From: Linyphia triangularis
Lineage: Eukaryota; Arthropoda; Arachnida; Araneae; Linyphiidae
Assembly: GCA_963978545.1 (NCBI GenBank)
Contig: OZ021726.1
Location: 51,195,959-51,259,958 of the forward strand
DNA length: 64,000 nt
Direction: 5' to 3'
Under the pieces are notes generated by a model. That model was not told where the DNA came from, made no database searches, and saw only the letters and a list, made by a program, of their open reading frames with translations. The stretch's first letter is position 1. Every line of letters begins with the position of its first letter. Shown here piece after piece: positions 46,980 to 61,899 of this stretch. Both the position numbers and the translations under genes were made by a program.

Positions 46980-48290
46980 AAATAAGAGAGAAAAAGTAAC
47001 ATACTTGAACATCTTAAAACTAAGAATTCAAAGTGAACATGAAAATTTACTTTACGAATAAAAATCATGTCTTTAAAATGTGTACGAATATCACTGAATA
47101 AGAGAAAAAAGTAACATACTTAAACTCTTTACGACAAATAACTTTAAAATTAAAGAAAAAAACTTACTTTACAGATAAAAATCACTTTAAAATGTGTAAA
47201 AATATTGCTAAATAAGAGAAAAAAAATAACTTACTTAAAATTTCTAAGATAAATATTTAACCTTTACGCGAAAATTCCCTTCTGGTATAAAAATCACGAC
47301 TTTAAAATATAACATGCAAGAGAAAAGTAACGTACTTAAACTTTCTACGACAAATAACTTTAACATTAAAGTAAAATTTTACTTTACACATAAAAATTCC
47401 GATATTAAAATATGTAGAAATATCGCTAAATAAAAGAAAAAAAAGTAACACGCTTAAACTTTGTACGACAAATAACTTTGACATTAACGTAAAAAATGTT
47501 CTTCACATATAAAAATCACGACTTTAAAATGTGACGTGTAAGAAGAATTAGCATACTTAAAATTTCTACGACAAATAATTTGAATCTTTACGCGAAAATT
47601 TTCTACATACATAAAAATCACGTCTTTAAAATATGTAAAAATATTGCTAAATAAAAGAAAAAAGTAACATACTTAAACTTTGTACGACAAATAACTTTAA
47701 CATTAACGTAAAAATTTACTTTACACATAAAAATCCCGACTTTAAATTTGACATGTTGGAGAAAAGTATTACATACCTATAATTTCTACGTCAAAGAATT
47801 CAAACATTGCCATTCATGTCTTTAAAATGTATAATGACAACTCTAACTTTTAGAAAAAAGAAACACTAAAAATGTACAAGGCAAAGAATTTAAAATTGAA
47901 CGTGAAAATTAACTTTACATGTACAATCATACTCTTATATCAACGATAAATAGGATAAAAAAAAAGAAGCTCTAAAAATGTATAAGACAAAGAATTTAAA
48001 TAATATGCGAAAATTTACCTCACATATAAAAATTATGTCTTTCAAATGTGTAAGAATAAAGCTAAATTAGAGAAAAAGAAATATTAAAAATTTATAAGGT
48101 AAGGAATTGAAACAATACGCGAAAATTTATTTCACACATAACATTTTTATCTTTAAAATGTGTAAAAATAATGCTAACTTAGAGAAGAAAAAAAAAATAA
48201 CATACTTGAACTTTCTATAGCAAAGAATTTAAGCGTTAGCGTAAAAATTTACTTTACAAATAAAATTCACGTCTTTAAACGGGATGATAA
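46980..48290 (+). repeat. ~110-bp tandem repeat, left arm
   Basis: About twelve diverged units of 105-115 bp, each with agagaaaaaagtaacatact, a tacgacaaata block, a cgtaaaaatttac block and a ttaaaatgtg block. The array is transcribable but non-coding. Confidence 0.85.
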
Positions 48291-50739
48291 GCATGTGACG
48301 GTAATTAGCCAATCAGGTTAGCGGTAGGTGATACGCCACTTGCCGGCATATTTAGACCGGAGGATGAGTCACGCTAAAACTTGTTCAAACAGGTCGGGAG
48401 ACTTGTACAGCAAGAAAAGCAGCATCGACGCGAAAGCAGCGGGTGATGCTGTGGTGTGTCAGCAGGTCTTTGAGATTATCGTTTTCCTACTTAGCCTTTT
48501 TCATAATGAAATGTTTGTGAAAACTTGGAATGAATGAAGTGGATTTCAAAGACACCTTAGTAAGTGAAGGTAGAATTCGCATGGACTTTCTTCCAAAAAG
48601 TATGATTCACTTGGAGAATTTAAGATCATTTCTACTTGAAAACTTTTCTATTATCTAAAACATTGAATATTGTTCCAACTCAGTGGGATTATATGCTACA
48701 ATACTTGTAAAACTTAACAAAATTGTTACATAGAAGAAAAATAGTAAGAGATTTAAAATAAATACTAGTTATAGATACTCCAAAGAAAAAATTTCACCTC
48801 TACTTTTCAATCGGAAAATCAATACAAGTTGGAAATTTATGTTACTTCAAGAAAGACTTAGACAATTTACTTTTTAATAATATACGTTAAGGTGTCGTAT
48901 TAACTCGTGCAATACATGCTGACTAAGGTTTATTTTACTTATCAATCTAAGAAAGGTGAATTAGGGGAAAATATTAAATAAATTATAGATATTAAATACA
49001 TTGTAGATATGCATTCAAGTTTTGAAAATCGCCTGCAAGACTTTTAAAACATCTTAAGATAATTTGAAAGAAACTTGCGCATTATATGTAAACTATATAA
49101 CTTTTTATACTCTGAAAGGAAATCACAAGTAATTTAGTTAACTTTTTTCATGGTAACACTCATATTCAATGACATGCTTTTAAAATTTAACCTTCTTTAC
49201 ATGATAATAGTTATACATTTTTTCAATCTCAGATGCGATATACTATTATTTCTAACATATATATTACGAATTGTGTAAAGTTTTTAAAAGAGTATATGCA
49301 AATCACCAATCAGAAACATAAAAATCTAACATCATTCAAACAAACTAAAATAATAAGATATTTTCCTTAGTGGAAATAGTTAACTACTCCTGTGATGGAA
49401 TATACTTAGAAAATTTAAATACTGAAAAAAGTTTGCTAGGCAAACTTAAAGATTATATATATTTTTTTTCTTGTGGAAAAACTAGCATAAATTTGAACAT
49501 CATCTGGACAAACTAAATTAAACGTGGAATTTTTTATTTTTATTTGAGAGGTGCTGACAATATATCATTAATATAGAGATTTTTAACTTCCACCCATAAT
49601 TTCTAAATAACTTACACATAAATTTCAGAAAACTGAAACGGAATGTGTTTTACAAGACGCCTTATTTTGTAAGATGAATATTCAATATTAATATAACTGA
49701 GCAAAGTTCATTCCGGAAAAAACTTGTAAAAGATACTTATATTTTGAAAATAGTTTGAAATATCCTTTTAAATTTATGAATGCTCGCTTTCGAAAGACAC
49801 AAATAAAACTGATATTACTCATGATAATTAACACATGCATAACATTAGTCAAACAAAGTGAAATTTTTATTGCTTGTGACTGATAACTTTTCAGTGAAGC
49901 AGAACTTACATAGGAAATTTGTGCAAACTTTATCAACTTTTAAACCAAGTATCATGTAAAATTATAAATTACGATAGGAAATAGCATACTTCAGAATCGG
50001 AAAAAGTCTTGTAGTTAAGCTAAATTTATTTCTCAAGGAATTGAAAGCATACCAGAGAAGTCCTTATAATTTCGCATCTTTTCTCATGTTGCAAGAAGAC
50101 ATACTTTGTAAAAGATCGTCGTAGCACTTAACAAAAATCAGTAAAAATAAATATATTTTCTATGGCAAAGATAAAACTTCACAACTTTAATTACTGAAAT
50201 TTAGCTAAGTTGCATATGGTTTATTCACATAACTCGCATATGCTTCGAATGTTGAAATATATTTGTCAGTTGAAATCAAACTCATCGAAAATAAATGCTA
50301 TCTACATTTTCAAGTTGGAAATTACTATTAAATAAAGTATTAAAAAAAGAAAAATGTACAAAAATGTAAATGATAATTTTAATGTTGGTACATAAATGAT
50401 GAATAATTTATGATTTTATTCTAGGCAAACGTTTTATTGTCTAACAGAGAACTTAAACTTTAGCAGAAAAACGAAAAAATACAATTTTTATATCCTATCA
50501 TGCTTGTCGAAAATTGAATTTATTAGCTGTTGTAATAGATTTTTATTGTCCAAATTTCTATAGTTTTTCTTCCCAGTGCAATAAAATTAAGTTCATGTAT
50601 AATGAGTAGGGTTTTTTTTTTTTTATGAATCTTATAAATTTAATGAAATTATTATGACCTAAGAGATTGAATGAACTGAATAAATCAATGATGTAAATTT
50701 AAACAGTGACTTGAACTGATACATACTATAACTGTAAAG

Positions 50740-51137
50740 AAGTATGACAAAGTGATAGATGAAGTGAAAATAGAAGTTGAGTGAAATATGTTGAAAAAAG
50801 TTGAAGACGACAAGAAATTCGTAAATGAGAATTATCATTGACTTATATTAACTTCGTTTTTCTTGCTTATGACAAGAAAATACACTCTTTCTTATTAAGA
50901 ACCAACTTGAAATCTTATTATAGAATGACAATGATGAAATCTCTATACATTAAAACAAAAAAAAGGGAAAAAATACCAAACTTAGACATAGCAAATTTCT
51001 TGAAATTCATGTACAATGTGAGAAGTTTTACTGGAAATATAGAAGATACAACATTGAAAGATGTGAACGTTTCGAAGTACTTTATCAGAAATAAAAAAAA
51101 TAAAAAATGCGTTGAGGTCTGCTATAAAAAATTTTAG
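50740..51137 (+). pseudogene. Decayed Maverick gene in the left palindrome arm
   Basis: The 3' part reads KIPNLDIANF and YFIRNKKN, matching KIPNTNIVDF and QFIRNKN of the Polinton gene at 38577-39234 in order and spacing. Upstream, in another frame riddled with stops, ENYH, LILTS, MTRK and EPT correspond to ENNYQ, LILSS, MRRK and EPT of the same gene. This shared order over more than 100 codons makes common descent very likely. Confidence 0.85.
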
Positions 51138-51872
51138 GAGAAAGTTTAAACAAAATTTAAAATCAAACATGCTTTTAATTGGATACACATATATTAAAAC
51201 TATAGCACATTAAATAATTTATATTATGTCATCCCAGTTGTATCAAACTGAATAACATGAAAAACAACCACAAACTGAATAAACGTGAAAATTATCAATA
51301 TATGTGGAAAAGTTTCCTTTTATCACATATAAAAAAAATAACACATTGACATACGTTAAGATCACGAAACATGGGCAATCATATACCGATAAGAGCAACC
51401 AATGTTGCGGGGAGATATTCACGTGATGGTCAATATCCCATGAATAAATTGATTGATTAAATTTCTCATGCTAATTCCAATAGCATTCCACGTAACTTCA
51501 ACTTTATATGTTACACTATAGATATATTTATTTTTCAAATATATTGACTTTTCAAAAATCATCCTTCAATATAAGAATGATCATAGTAAGAATAAAAGAA
51601 AAGATACTAAGCATTAATTTAAAGTGTATTTATTTCGACTTAGCAACAAATCATATGCATGAAACGAAAATTGCTTCGAACCAAAGTATAACCATCCAAT
51701 TTTATTGATTCCTACAAGGAAATTTTTCTCATCTAGTAATTGAATTTTTTTCTCATACACATTATAAGTGTTGTCCAATAAGGTGTAGAATAGTTGAAGA
51801 TATCCGACCTCTTTCTAAATATTAATAAGTCACTGTTGAAAAACTTATAAAAATTTCAATTTACACTTAAAG

Positions 51873-52108
<236 letters not shown>

Positions 52109-52353
52109 CAAAGAATGTTTTCAAGTCAATATATATATATTTAAATACGGAAATTTATTCACTTCAATAAATGTATGTTTAAGTTATAAAACTTGTCGTA
52201 TGTATTGAAAAATTGTAACTTTTCGTCTTATGCGTATAAATCGATAACTTATACCCACTAGTTCTTCATCAATTAATCTTCTAAGTAAATCTTTCAAAGG
52301 TAAAAACACACTTATAGCTTTGCATTTGTAACATGTTAAATTTTACATGTTTC

Positions 52354-52415
52354 ATGTTAAAGTTAAAAAATTTTATATGTTTTCATGGAAAACATATAAC
52401 ATTTTAATTTCACGA
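52354..52415. other. Centre of the giant palindrome
   Basis: A 62-bp unpaired spacer between the arms, itself an imperfect palindrome around atatgttttcatggaaaaca (centre about 52385). Confidence 0.9.
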
Positions 52416-52660
52416 GAAACATGTAAAATTTAACATGTTACAAATGCAAAGCTATAAGTGTGTTTTTACCTTTGAAAGATTTACTTAGAAGATTAATTGA
52501 TGAAGAACTAGTGGGTATAAGTTATCGATTTATACGCAAGAGACGAAAAGTTACAATTTTTCAATACATAAGACAAGTTTTATAACTTAAACATACATTT
52601 ATTGAAGTGAATAAATTTCCGTATTTAAATATATATATATTGACTTGAAAACATTCTTTG

Positions 52661-52728
<68 letters not shown>

Positions 52729-53477
52729 AAAAAAAAAAAAAAAACTTTAAGTGTAAATTGAAATTTTTATAAGTTTTTCAACAGTGACTTATTAATATTT
52801 AGAAAGAGGACGGATATCTTTAACTTTTCTACACCTGATTGGACAACACTTATAAGGTGTATGAGAAAAAAAATTCAATTACTAGATGAGAAAAATTTCC
52901 TTGTAGGAATCAATAAAATTGGATAGTTATACTTTGGTTCGAAGAAATTTTCGTTTCAAGCATATGATTTTTTGCTAAGTCGAAATAAATACACTTTAAA
53001 TTAATGCTTAGTATCTTTTCTTTTATTCTTACTATGATTATTCTTATATTGAAGGATGATTTTTTGAAAGTCAATATATTTGAAAAATAAATATATCTAT
53101 AGTGTAACATATAAAGTTGAAGTTACGTGGAATACTATTGGAATTAGCATGAGAAATTCAATCAATCAATTTATTCATGGGATATTGACCATCACGTGAA
53201 TATCTCCCCGCAACATTGGTTGCTGTTATAGGTACATGATTACGCATGTTTCGTGATCTTAACGTATGTCAATGTGTTATTTTTTTTATATGTGATAAAA
53301 GGAAACTTTTCCACATATATTGATAATTTTCACGTTTATTCAGTTTGTGGTTGTTTTTCATGTTATTCAGTTTGATACAACTGAGATGACATAATATAAA
53401 TTATTTAATGTGCTATAGTTTTAATATATGTGTTCCCAATTAAAAGCATGTTTGATTTTAAATTTTGTTTAAACTTT

Positions 53478-53880
53478 CTCCTAAAATTTTTTATAGCAGA
53501 CCTCAGCGCATTTTTTGTTTTTTTTTATTTCTGATAAAGTACTTCGAAACGTTCACATCTTTCAATGTTGTATCTTCTATATTTCCAGTAAAACTTCTCA
53601 CATTATACATGAATTTCAAGAAATTTGCTATGTCTAAGTTTGGTATTTTTTTCCCTTTTTTTTTTTAATGTATAGAGATTTCATCATTGTCATTCTATAA
53701 TAAGATTTCAAGTTGGTTCTTAATAAGAAAGAGTGTATTTTCTTGTCATAAGCAAGAAAAACGAAGTTAATATAAGTCAATGGTAATTCTCATTTACGAA
53801 TTTCTTGTCGTCTTCAACTTTTTTCAACATATTTCACTCAACTTCTATTTTCACTTCATCTATCACTTTGTCATACTTCT
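53478..53880 (-). pseudogene. Decayed Maverick gene in the right palindrome arm
   Basis: The reverse-complement copy of the 50740-51137 pseudogene with the same disablements, so the gene was already dead or died before the arms diverged. Confidence 0.82.
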
Positions 53881-55539
53881 TTACAGTTATAGTATGTATC
53901 AGTTCAAGTCACTGTTTAAATTTACATCATTGATTTATTCAGTTCATTCAATCTCTTAGGTCATAATAATTTCATTAAATTTATAAGATTCATAAAAAAA
54001 AAAAACTACTCATTACACATGAACTTAATTTTATTGCACTGGGAAGAAAAACTATAGAAATTTGGACAATAAAAATCTATTACAACAGCTAATAAATTGA
54101 ATTTTCGGAATGAACTTTGTTTAGTTATATTAATATTGAATATTCATCTTACAAAATAAGCGTCTTGTAAAACACATTCCGTTTCAGTTTTCTGAAATTT
54201 ATGTGTAAGTTATTTAGAAATTATGGGTGGAAGTTAAAAATCTCTATATTAATGATATATTGTCAGCACCTCTCAAATAAAAATAAAAAATTCCACGTTT
54301 AATTTAGTTTGTCCAGATGATGTTCAAATTTATGCTAGTTTTTCCACAAGAAAAAAAATATATATAATCTTTAAGTTTGCCTAGCAAACTTTTTTCAGTA
54401 TTTAAATTTTCTAAGTATATTCCATCACAGGAGTAGTTAACTATTTCCACTAAGGAAAATATCTTATTATTTTAGTTTGTTTGAATGATGTTAGATTTTT
54501 ATGTTTCTGATTGGTGATTTGCATATACTCTTTTAAAAATTTTACACAATTCGTAATATATATGTTAGAAATAATAGTATATCGCATCTGAGATTGAAAA
54601 AATGTATAACTATTATCATGTAAAGAAGGTTAAATTTTAAAAGCATGTCATTGAATATGAGTGTTACCATGAAAAAAGTTAACTAAATTACTTGTGATTT
54701 CCTTTCAGAGTATAAAAAGTTATGTAGTTTACATATAATTCGCAAGTTTCTTTCAAATTATCTTAAGATGTTTTAAAAGTTTTGCAGGCGATTTTCAAAA
54801 CTTGAATGCATATCTACAATGTATTTAATATCTACAATTTATTTATTATTTCCCCCAATTCACCTTTCTTAGATTGATAAGTAAAATAAACCTTAGTCAG
54901 CATGTTTTGCACGAGTTAATACGACACCTTAACGTATATTATTAAAAAGTAAATTGTCTAAGTCTTTCTTGAAGTAACATAAATTTCCAACTTGTATTGA
55001 TTTTCCGATTGAAAAGTAGAGGTGAAATTTTTTCTTTGGAGTATCTATAACTAGTATTTATTTTAAATCTCTTACTATTTTTCTTCTATGTAACAATTTT
55101 GTTAAGTTTTACAAGTATTATAGCATATAATCCCACTGAGTTGGAACAATATTCAATGTTTTAGATAATAGAAAAGTTTTCAAGTAGAAATGATCTTAAA
55201 TTCTCCAAGTGAATCATACTTTTTGGAAGAAAGTCCATGCTAATTCTACCTTCACTTACTAAGGTGTCTTTGAAATCCACTTCATTCATTCCAAGTTTTC
55301 ACAAACATTTCATTATGAAAAAGGCTAAGTAGGAAAACGATAATCTCAAAGACCTGCTGACACACCACAGGATCACCCGCTGCTTGCGCGTCGATGCTGC
55401 TTTTCTTGCTGTACAAGTCTCCCGACCTGTTTGAACAAGTTTTAGCGTGACTCATCCTCCGGTCTAAAAATGCCGGCAAGTGGCGTATCACCTACCGCTA
55501 ACCTGATTGGCTAATTACCGTCACATGCTTATCATCCCG

Positions 55540-56535
55540 TTTAAAGACGTGAATTTTATATGTAAAGTAAATTTTTACGCTAACGCTTAAATTCTTTGCT
55601 ATAGAAAGTTCAAATATGTTATTTTTTTTTTTATTTTTTTTTTTCTTCTTCTTTTTTTCTTCTCTAAGTTAGCATTATTCTTACACATTTTAAAGATAAA
55701 AATGTTATGTGTGAAATAAATTTTCGCGTATTGTTTCAATTCCTTACCTTATAAATTTTTAATATTTCTTTTTCTCTAAGTTAGCGTTATTCTTACACAT
55801 TTGAAAGACATAATTTTTATATGTGAGGTAAATTTTCGCGTATTATTTAAATTCTTTGTCTTATATATTTTTAGAGCTTCTTTTTTTTATCTTATTTATC
55901 GTTGATATAAGAGTATGATTGTACATGTAAAGTTAATTTTCACGTTCAATTTTAAATTCTTTGCCTTGTACATTTTTAGTGTTTCTTTTTTCTAAAAGTT
56001 AAAGTTGTCATTATACATTTTAAAGACATGAATGGCAATGTTTGAATTCTTTGACGTAGAAATTATAGGTATGTAATACTTTTCTCCAACATGTCAAATT
56101 TAAAGTCGGGATTTTTATGTGTAAAGTAAATTTTTACGTTAATGTTAAAGTTATTTGTCGTACAAAGTTTAAGTATGTTACTTTTCTCTTGCATGTTATA
56201 TTTTAAAGTCGTGATTTTTATACCAGAAGGGAATTTTCGCGTAAAGGTTAAATATTTATCTTAGAAATTTTAAGTAAGTTATTTTTTTTCTCTTATTTAG
56301 CAATATTTTTACACATTTTAAAGTAATTTTTATCTGTAAAGTAAGTTTTTTTCTTTAATTTTAAAGTTATTTGTAGTAAAGAGTTTAAGTATGTTACTTT
56401 TTTCTCTTATTTAGTGATATTCGTACACATTTTAAAGACATTATTTTTATTCGTAAAGTAAATTTTCATGTTCACTTTTGAATTCTTAGTTGTAAGATGT
56501 TCATGTATGTTAATTTTTCTCTCTTATTTAAACAT
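55540..56535 (-). repeat. ~110-bp tandem repeat, right arm
   Basis: The inverted counterpart of 46980-48290 with roughly three units fewer. Confidence 0.85.
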
Positions 56536-57220
56536 TAGAGTATCCAAAATCAGTTATCACATATCTATTCAGCATTAGCAGCTAGTTCTGTGTTGCCATT
56601 CATCAACTTAAGTATCATTGTACAATAAAAACTATCTTGATTAATATAACTAACTTAGATATATTAATTTCTAACAAGTTTATTGGTAATATAAATTTTA
56701 ACATAGACAGTAAGTACCTAAGATATATAATATCGCTCGCATAGTACAGTATAGCTTTAAATTACAACCGGTTGTAACAAATAGAATCAATTTCAAAGTA
56801 TTTGAAGGTTGATATATCGAAAAGTTATGTATTTCCATCTCTTTGAAAACATTGTTCTGACTAAAATGAAATGTTTTTCCTAAACCATTCTGAAAAGAAG
56901 AAAAAAATTATAGATTCCTCAATAAATATGGATAGTACATTTAAAATTTACAAAATTGAGAATAATACTTACATAAATAAAAAATCGTCATTTTTCTATT
57001 CAAAGTGATAAATATTTCGTTTTTTGGAAATGTATATTACTAATATTGTATTGTAAACTCACGTGTGAACACACTACAACTACTAATTCCTTCAACAGGG
57101 TCAGACTAACTCAACCTAAAAATAATTGTAAAATCACTGCTTTAACTTCCATAATGGGTTTCAGTTGCTGAATATTAAAAATTAATTCTAGTCTAAGTTC
57201 TTTTGTTGTGCACTCATATC

Positions 57221-57277
57221 AGGTGATGTCACTTCCTGTGACGTCATATCCGGTCACGCCCCCTTCCGGTGACGTCA
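57221..57277 (-). repeat. Right member of the ~55-bp inverted repeat (partner 29490-29545)
   Basis: Reads ggaagggggcgtgaccgga from 57277 on the minus strand, then tgacgtcacaggaagtgaca. It abuts the right palindrome arm. Just outside it, near 57278-57290, another gtgacgtcatc follows, so such motifs are locally repetitive. Confidence 0.6.
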
Positions 57278-60200
57278 TCATCACTCATCCCGTCGCTCGG
57301 TCGCTCCATGGCTCAGGATCGGCATTTTCTAACTGCTCATTTCTTTCTAACTTTTCAATTCTCACTCTATACACAGTGGAATAGTAAGTATAAATAGTGT
57401 TTAGCTCTAAAGAAAGTTTTTTAAAAATGTGCAGATGTACTTAATTGACATCTTCCAACTGAAATAGTAGGATTGTAACTTTTTTTAGTAAAAATCATCA
57501 TATTTTTGAAATTATACAGATTTATAATACATCTTCTTTTTAAAAAAAAATAAAACTATGTCTCGCAGATTTTACTAAACGACACATATCCTAAGCAAAA
57601 TTTAATTGAAATCGATCTAATGAGCAGATATTAACATATCAAAATGCATGGTTTGAAAATCGCAAACAAAACAAATCCTGTTAGAAGCTGTCATTCGGTT
57701 TGTCAAAAATACTTGTCGTAGTAGAGACATGTTCAATAAAGCAATGTTGAAAAATATTGTAATCAAACCAATTAGTAAAATATTTTTCTTCGCATTTTTA
57801 AAACTTTCTGGCTCATATACAGTTTAAGACCTTTTAAAGGACATCTTGATCGTAAAGAGGAGTGACTCTTAATAAAATAAGTCTTGTCCATTAAATATAT
57901 AGATGTATGAATTTTATATTTATCAATTTTCGATCTTAATTGGACTACGTGAGAGGTTGCCCCATTTTCAACTTTGTTTATGAATTATGTTAAAATAAAT
58001 TCGTTTCTGATTGAGATACTTTACTTATTTTTTTAACATCTTGTTGAACATGACACATGAAATCCAAGTAGTTTTCGAGAAATTGTAGACTAATACCATT
58101 CTGAAACACGCGTCCATTAAATACCCATGCTTTAATTCTGAATCTTAAAAATACACTTCTCAATATCGAGATCTGCACCACGTGGTTTTTCATTAAAATG
58201 AACTAGAAACTAAACGAAGTATTCAAGATCGAATGAAAAGACAAAATAGAGGCGTTAGCATAGACATTTTCAAATTTAAAGTTCAATTTATTTAGTAAAC
58301 AGCCCCTCCTCCCTGCCCCCCCCCCCCCCCCCATCAAAAAAGAAGATGTACTAGACATGTAAGAAACCATAAATCAGTTATTTTGGTATGAACTGGAATG
58401 TTCTGCAGCCTTTAGAACCAAGGAATTTGGAATGAGACTTGGAATAAAACTACTTTCAATAGTTCTAAAAAATTCCAGAAAGTTGTCATGAAAGAGATAT
58501 TTATAAAAGCTTTGTTTATAGCAATGACTTAGGAAATTAACAATTTTTTATTTAATATGTGGATATAAGTCTCTACATTGTTTATATCTTAACACTTTGA
58601 GACCCGCCATAACTCGCTCTGAGGAAGTCACCCTGCAGGTCCAGTGGAAAGATAATTCAGACTGTGGTGATTCGTCTCACCAGCAGTTGCTTGCAGGTAG
58701 TGAAGGACACAATAGTCCTTTGACAATAGGTTTTTATGGTGCATGGAAACCCAGAGGATACAACATGCCACTAATGACTAATGATGGGCTGAGTTACAAC
58801 AGCTGGGGATTTTTGTGTACACGCATCTAGTCAAGTACTTAGCAGTGACATTTCTTTCATTTATGAGACGCCGACTTAATAAGTGGATGATTCAACCCAA
58901 AATACTATTGTAGGTTATAAAATCTGTCCATGATGGATGATTTATAAAATTATCACCCGAAAGAAATCTCGGTACGTTAGGTAACGCAGGACTTAACATT
59001 TCGAATGCCTAATTTCAGGCTTCCCGAAATATTGTTTGAAAACCGTTTAATACGCAATTCATAATAAATGCTGTTAAAATTTCTTATTAAGAAACAATAT
59101 TTTGTTTGTGTGCTGCGCGTAAATTTATTTCCTTAGAGTTTAATTCTCTGTGGTCATTAGTAAGTTCTTTTTATCAATCCGGCTTTTAATATTTGAGCCT
59201 TTATTTCATAATTATGATTGCTGCTCTTAACTGTTTATTATATAAAAAAAATTAAAAAGTATCTTTTATGTAAGGATTACTTATTTTTAAATATATTACC
59301 TTAATTTAAAATGACGAAAAGTTTTTTTTATCAAAATTTTCAGGATTGATATTTCGGAATTTTTAATTTAATTACTTCGTCTGAATATTTTTTAATTCTC
59401 TCAAGTGTTAATACTTTACAAATCCAGAGATCGGTTTAAGAACTTTTTTTTTATTTTTATTTTATTATATAGATATAAAGCAAAGAAGGTTTGTTAATAG
59501 CTATAGTATAATGAAGTATATTATGTTTTGACCATCTAAATGATTTTATATTTTTTTAAATGCCATCTTAACATTTTAAATCCCTAGCCGACCCTAACCC
59601 GCCTTGTAGAAAAATTTCCAGCTAGATGCCTTCTGGTCGAATCGTGGAGTGTAGGGATATTTCAAAGTGTGATGAGTGGCCCCCGGTCGCCCCCTTACTG
59701 AAGCATGAAGCTCCTTCACAATAGGCTTTTGTGGTGCATTGAGCGGGCTAATGATGGGTTTAAAGTTCAAACTGCCCCACCCTTTTGAAACTGAGTTAAA
59801 TTATTAGATAATAGTGTATTTTTACTTTATGCAAATGAAAGATGAGTATAAATATTTTGATTTTAAACAGTTTTTTGTGCTATATTGAATTTAAATGTTT
59901 GTAAATAATGATTGTTTTTCTATTATTTTTCATATTGAAAAATTTTATACACAAATTTTGTTACTCTTCAGATGCAATTCTTGCAAGCATCATTCACAAT
60001 ATAAGGGTTAATAAAATTCAATAAATATGAAACTGTAAATACTACTCCAAAATTTAAAAAACCTCACTGATAGAACACGCAATGTCTTGGTAAAAAGTTA
60101 CATCCTACTGGTAATATTTAGAAAGCATTTAATAGTATTGATCGGATAGGCTTCATATCTAAAGCATTAAAATTTTAACAGAAATACTTCTTAGTAGTAA

Positions 60201-61289
60201 TTTTTTTCGATAATATTCTAAAATGTAATACTTTTCGATACTAAAATTTTACTTTTAATTTGTTATATTACATCCTAGTTTTATGTATAGGTATTACTCA
60301 TTTCCAATTTTAAATTCCAAATAAGTGCACCAAAATTAAAAAAAAAAGTAACGCCAATCCTTAGGAGCATATTATATTTGTTATTCAAATTGTAGTAAAA
60401 TAGAAACACTCGGACAATTTAGCATAACAACTCTTATTAAATAAAATGTCTCAATAGTAATAAAATCTGTGACACAATACAACTCCTACTAGTAAATCAA
60501 TACATCCAAAAAGATTCTAACTATACACTCCTTGTATTATATTACATTTCCCTGCATATGTTTCTATTACATATACATCGCTCATAAGAAAAAGTGTCCA
60601 TTCTATAAACATTCTTTTGCCCTACTAAAGTATTAGGCTTATGACAATTGAAAACGCAATACATCTATCCATTTCTAAGTATACTATCAGACATGTTAAT
60701 TTGATTTTCCATGTAAATATGTTGCACACGGAAACCGTATACACAAGTTTAGACAACATAATCTTATTTAGTTGAGTAAGTAAAAACCGGGTGACTTATC
60801 CGAGTTTAATTTGTAACCGGGGGACCGTTTTGTCACCTAATGAAGAGACCTTATCAAGTGCTTTGAAGAGCAATCATCCCATAATTTTTTATTTTTTTTT
60901 AATTAGATGCAAGAACTTTCTTTTAAAGTATAGGCAAACTTCACCAAATGAAACAATATTATTTTAAACCGAATATTTTAGTGGCTGAAAAATAGGCAGC
61001 AAATAGAAATATATATAAACATTGGAAATAAATTACATTTTGATAGCAAAATGTAATATAAATATGTAAAATTTAAGTTAATTTTTCTTCAAAACTAAAG
61101 GAAGAAAATTAATACAATATAAAAATAAAATCGAAGGTAAACTGAAAAATGCAATGAAATGATTAATTGACAACTTCAACATGTTCCAGTTTATAACGAA
61201 TCAAAATCTATTTTTTTATGAAGGGCAATAGACCTCATTAATTTTTAAAGTTTATAAAAAAAATATTGTTTTGAAATATCTGTTAACAT
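57278..61289. other. AT-rich non-coding stretch with two related GC-richer islands
   Basis: No supported gene. About 58595-58830 and 59600-59770 are GC-richer and share a segment (ttgacaataggtttttatgg; cttcacaataggcttttgtg), so both look like fragments of one old repeat. The 77-codon open frame in the first island has no recognised domain. A C-run lies at about 58317-58332. Confidence 0.45.
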
Positions 61290-61545
61290 ATTTTTTGGTC
61301 TGATGGGATTTTCCCGTTGGTAGGGATTTCTCTTGGTTGATAGGGATTTTGGCCTTTCGGGATTATGGCTTGTCGAAATTTCGTCCTATTCGGGATTTCG
61401 GCTTTTCGGGATTTCGTCCCATTCGGGATTTTGGTTGTTCGGGATTCTGTCCCATTCGGGATTGTGGGCTGTCGGGATTTTGGCTTTCGGGATTGTGGCT
61501 TGTCGGGATTTCGGCTTTCGGGATTTCGTCCTAGACCCTCTAGGA
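61290..61545. repeat. cgggattt-type minisatellite, inverted copy
   Basis: The inverted counterpart of 24625-24840, with tcgggatttcggct-like units. Open in several frames on both strands without being a gene. Confidence 0.9.
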
Positions 61546-61899
61546 AGATCTTTGCAAACTCCTGTAATATTGGATATGATGAAGCTGCCATCATTACAAC
61601 GCATGTATTCCAATATTAAGTAACTACACTGAGTGGTTGATATTCTGTCGGGATGGTTAGTGGTGGGGAGGGTTGAGAATGGTTTTTCGGTTCTTCTAAT
61701 CTTCTACCCTGAATTCGGCAGTGGCAAATCTCAATCAACAGTATATGCTGTTTTCGCGGAAACTGAGTCCTTAAAAGAATTCCTTTACATGTCACCACCC
61801 GACTTGTGATTTTTCTATTCTATCTCAAAAGATCTGTACCCCACGTAGTTTAGAATCAGCCACTTGAATGCTGTCTACTTCTCATTTTTATTTCCGAAT
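61546..61899. other. Sequence between minisatellite and tandem block, copy 2
   Basis: The place where copy 1 has the CXC-domain gene. Here only weak similarity to the gene's 5' end remains (about 61546-61620) and no cysteine-rich frame is present, so this copy has lost or never had it. Confidence 0.5.

Larger units (their letters stand above)
52416..57210 (-). repeat. Giant palindrome, right arm
   Basis: The reverse complement of 46300-52353 with the deletions noted for the left arm, ending cttttgttgtg at 57210. It includes a poly-A run (about 52723-52744) where the left arm has TTTT/TA, the shortened TA tract and a reduced tandem array at 55540-56535. Confidence 0.97.

Noticed and set aside
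46980..48290. CRISPR-like array in the tandem repeats
   Set aside because: Units are contiguous and diverged with no constant repeat/variable spacer pattern, and this is a eukaryotic window.
48328..48537. 69-codon open frame kept in both palindrome arms (partner 55282-55491)
   Set aside because: The three differences between the arms all change an amino acid, which shows no sign of protein constraint; arm identity alone explains its presence twice.
58597..58830. 77-codon open frame in a GC-richer island
   Set aside because: The island shares sequence with 59600-59770 where the frame is not kept, so it is treated as an old repeat fragment.
61283..61623. Several overlapping open frames over the cgggattt minisatellite (also 24524-25049)
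   Set aside because: The short repeat lacks stops in several frames on both strands; no domain, and the frames end with the array.
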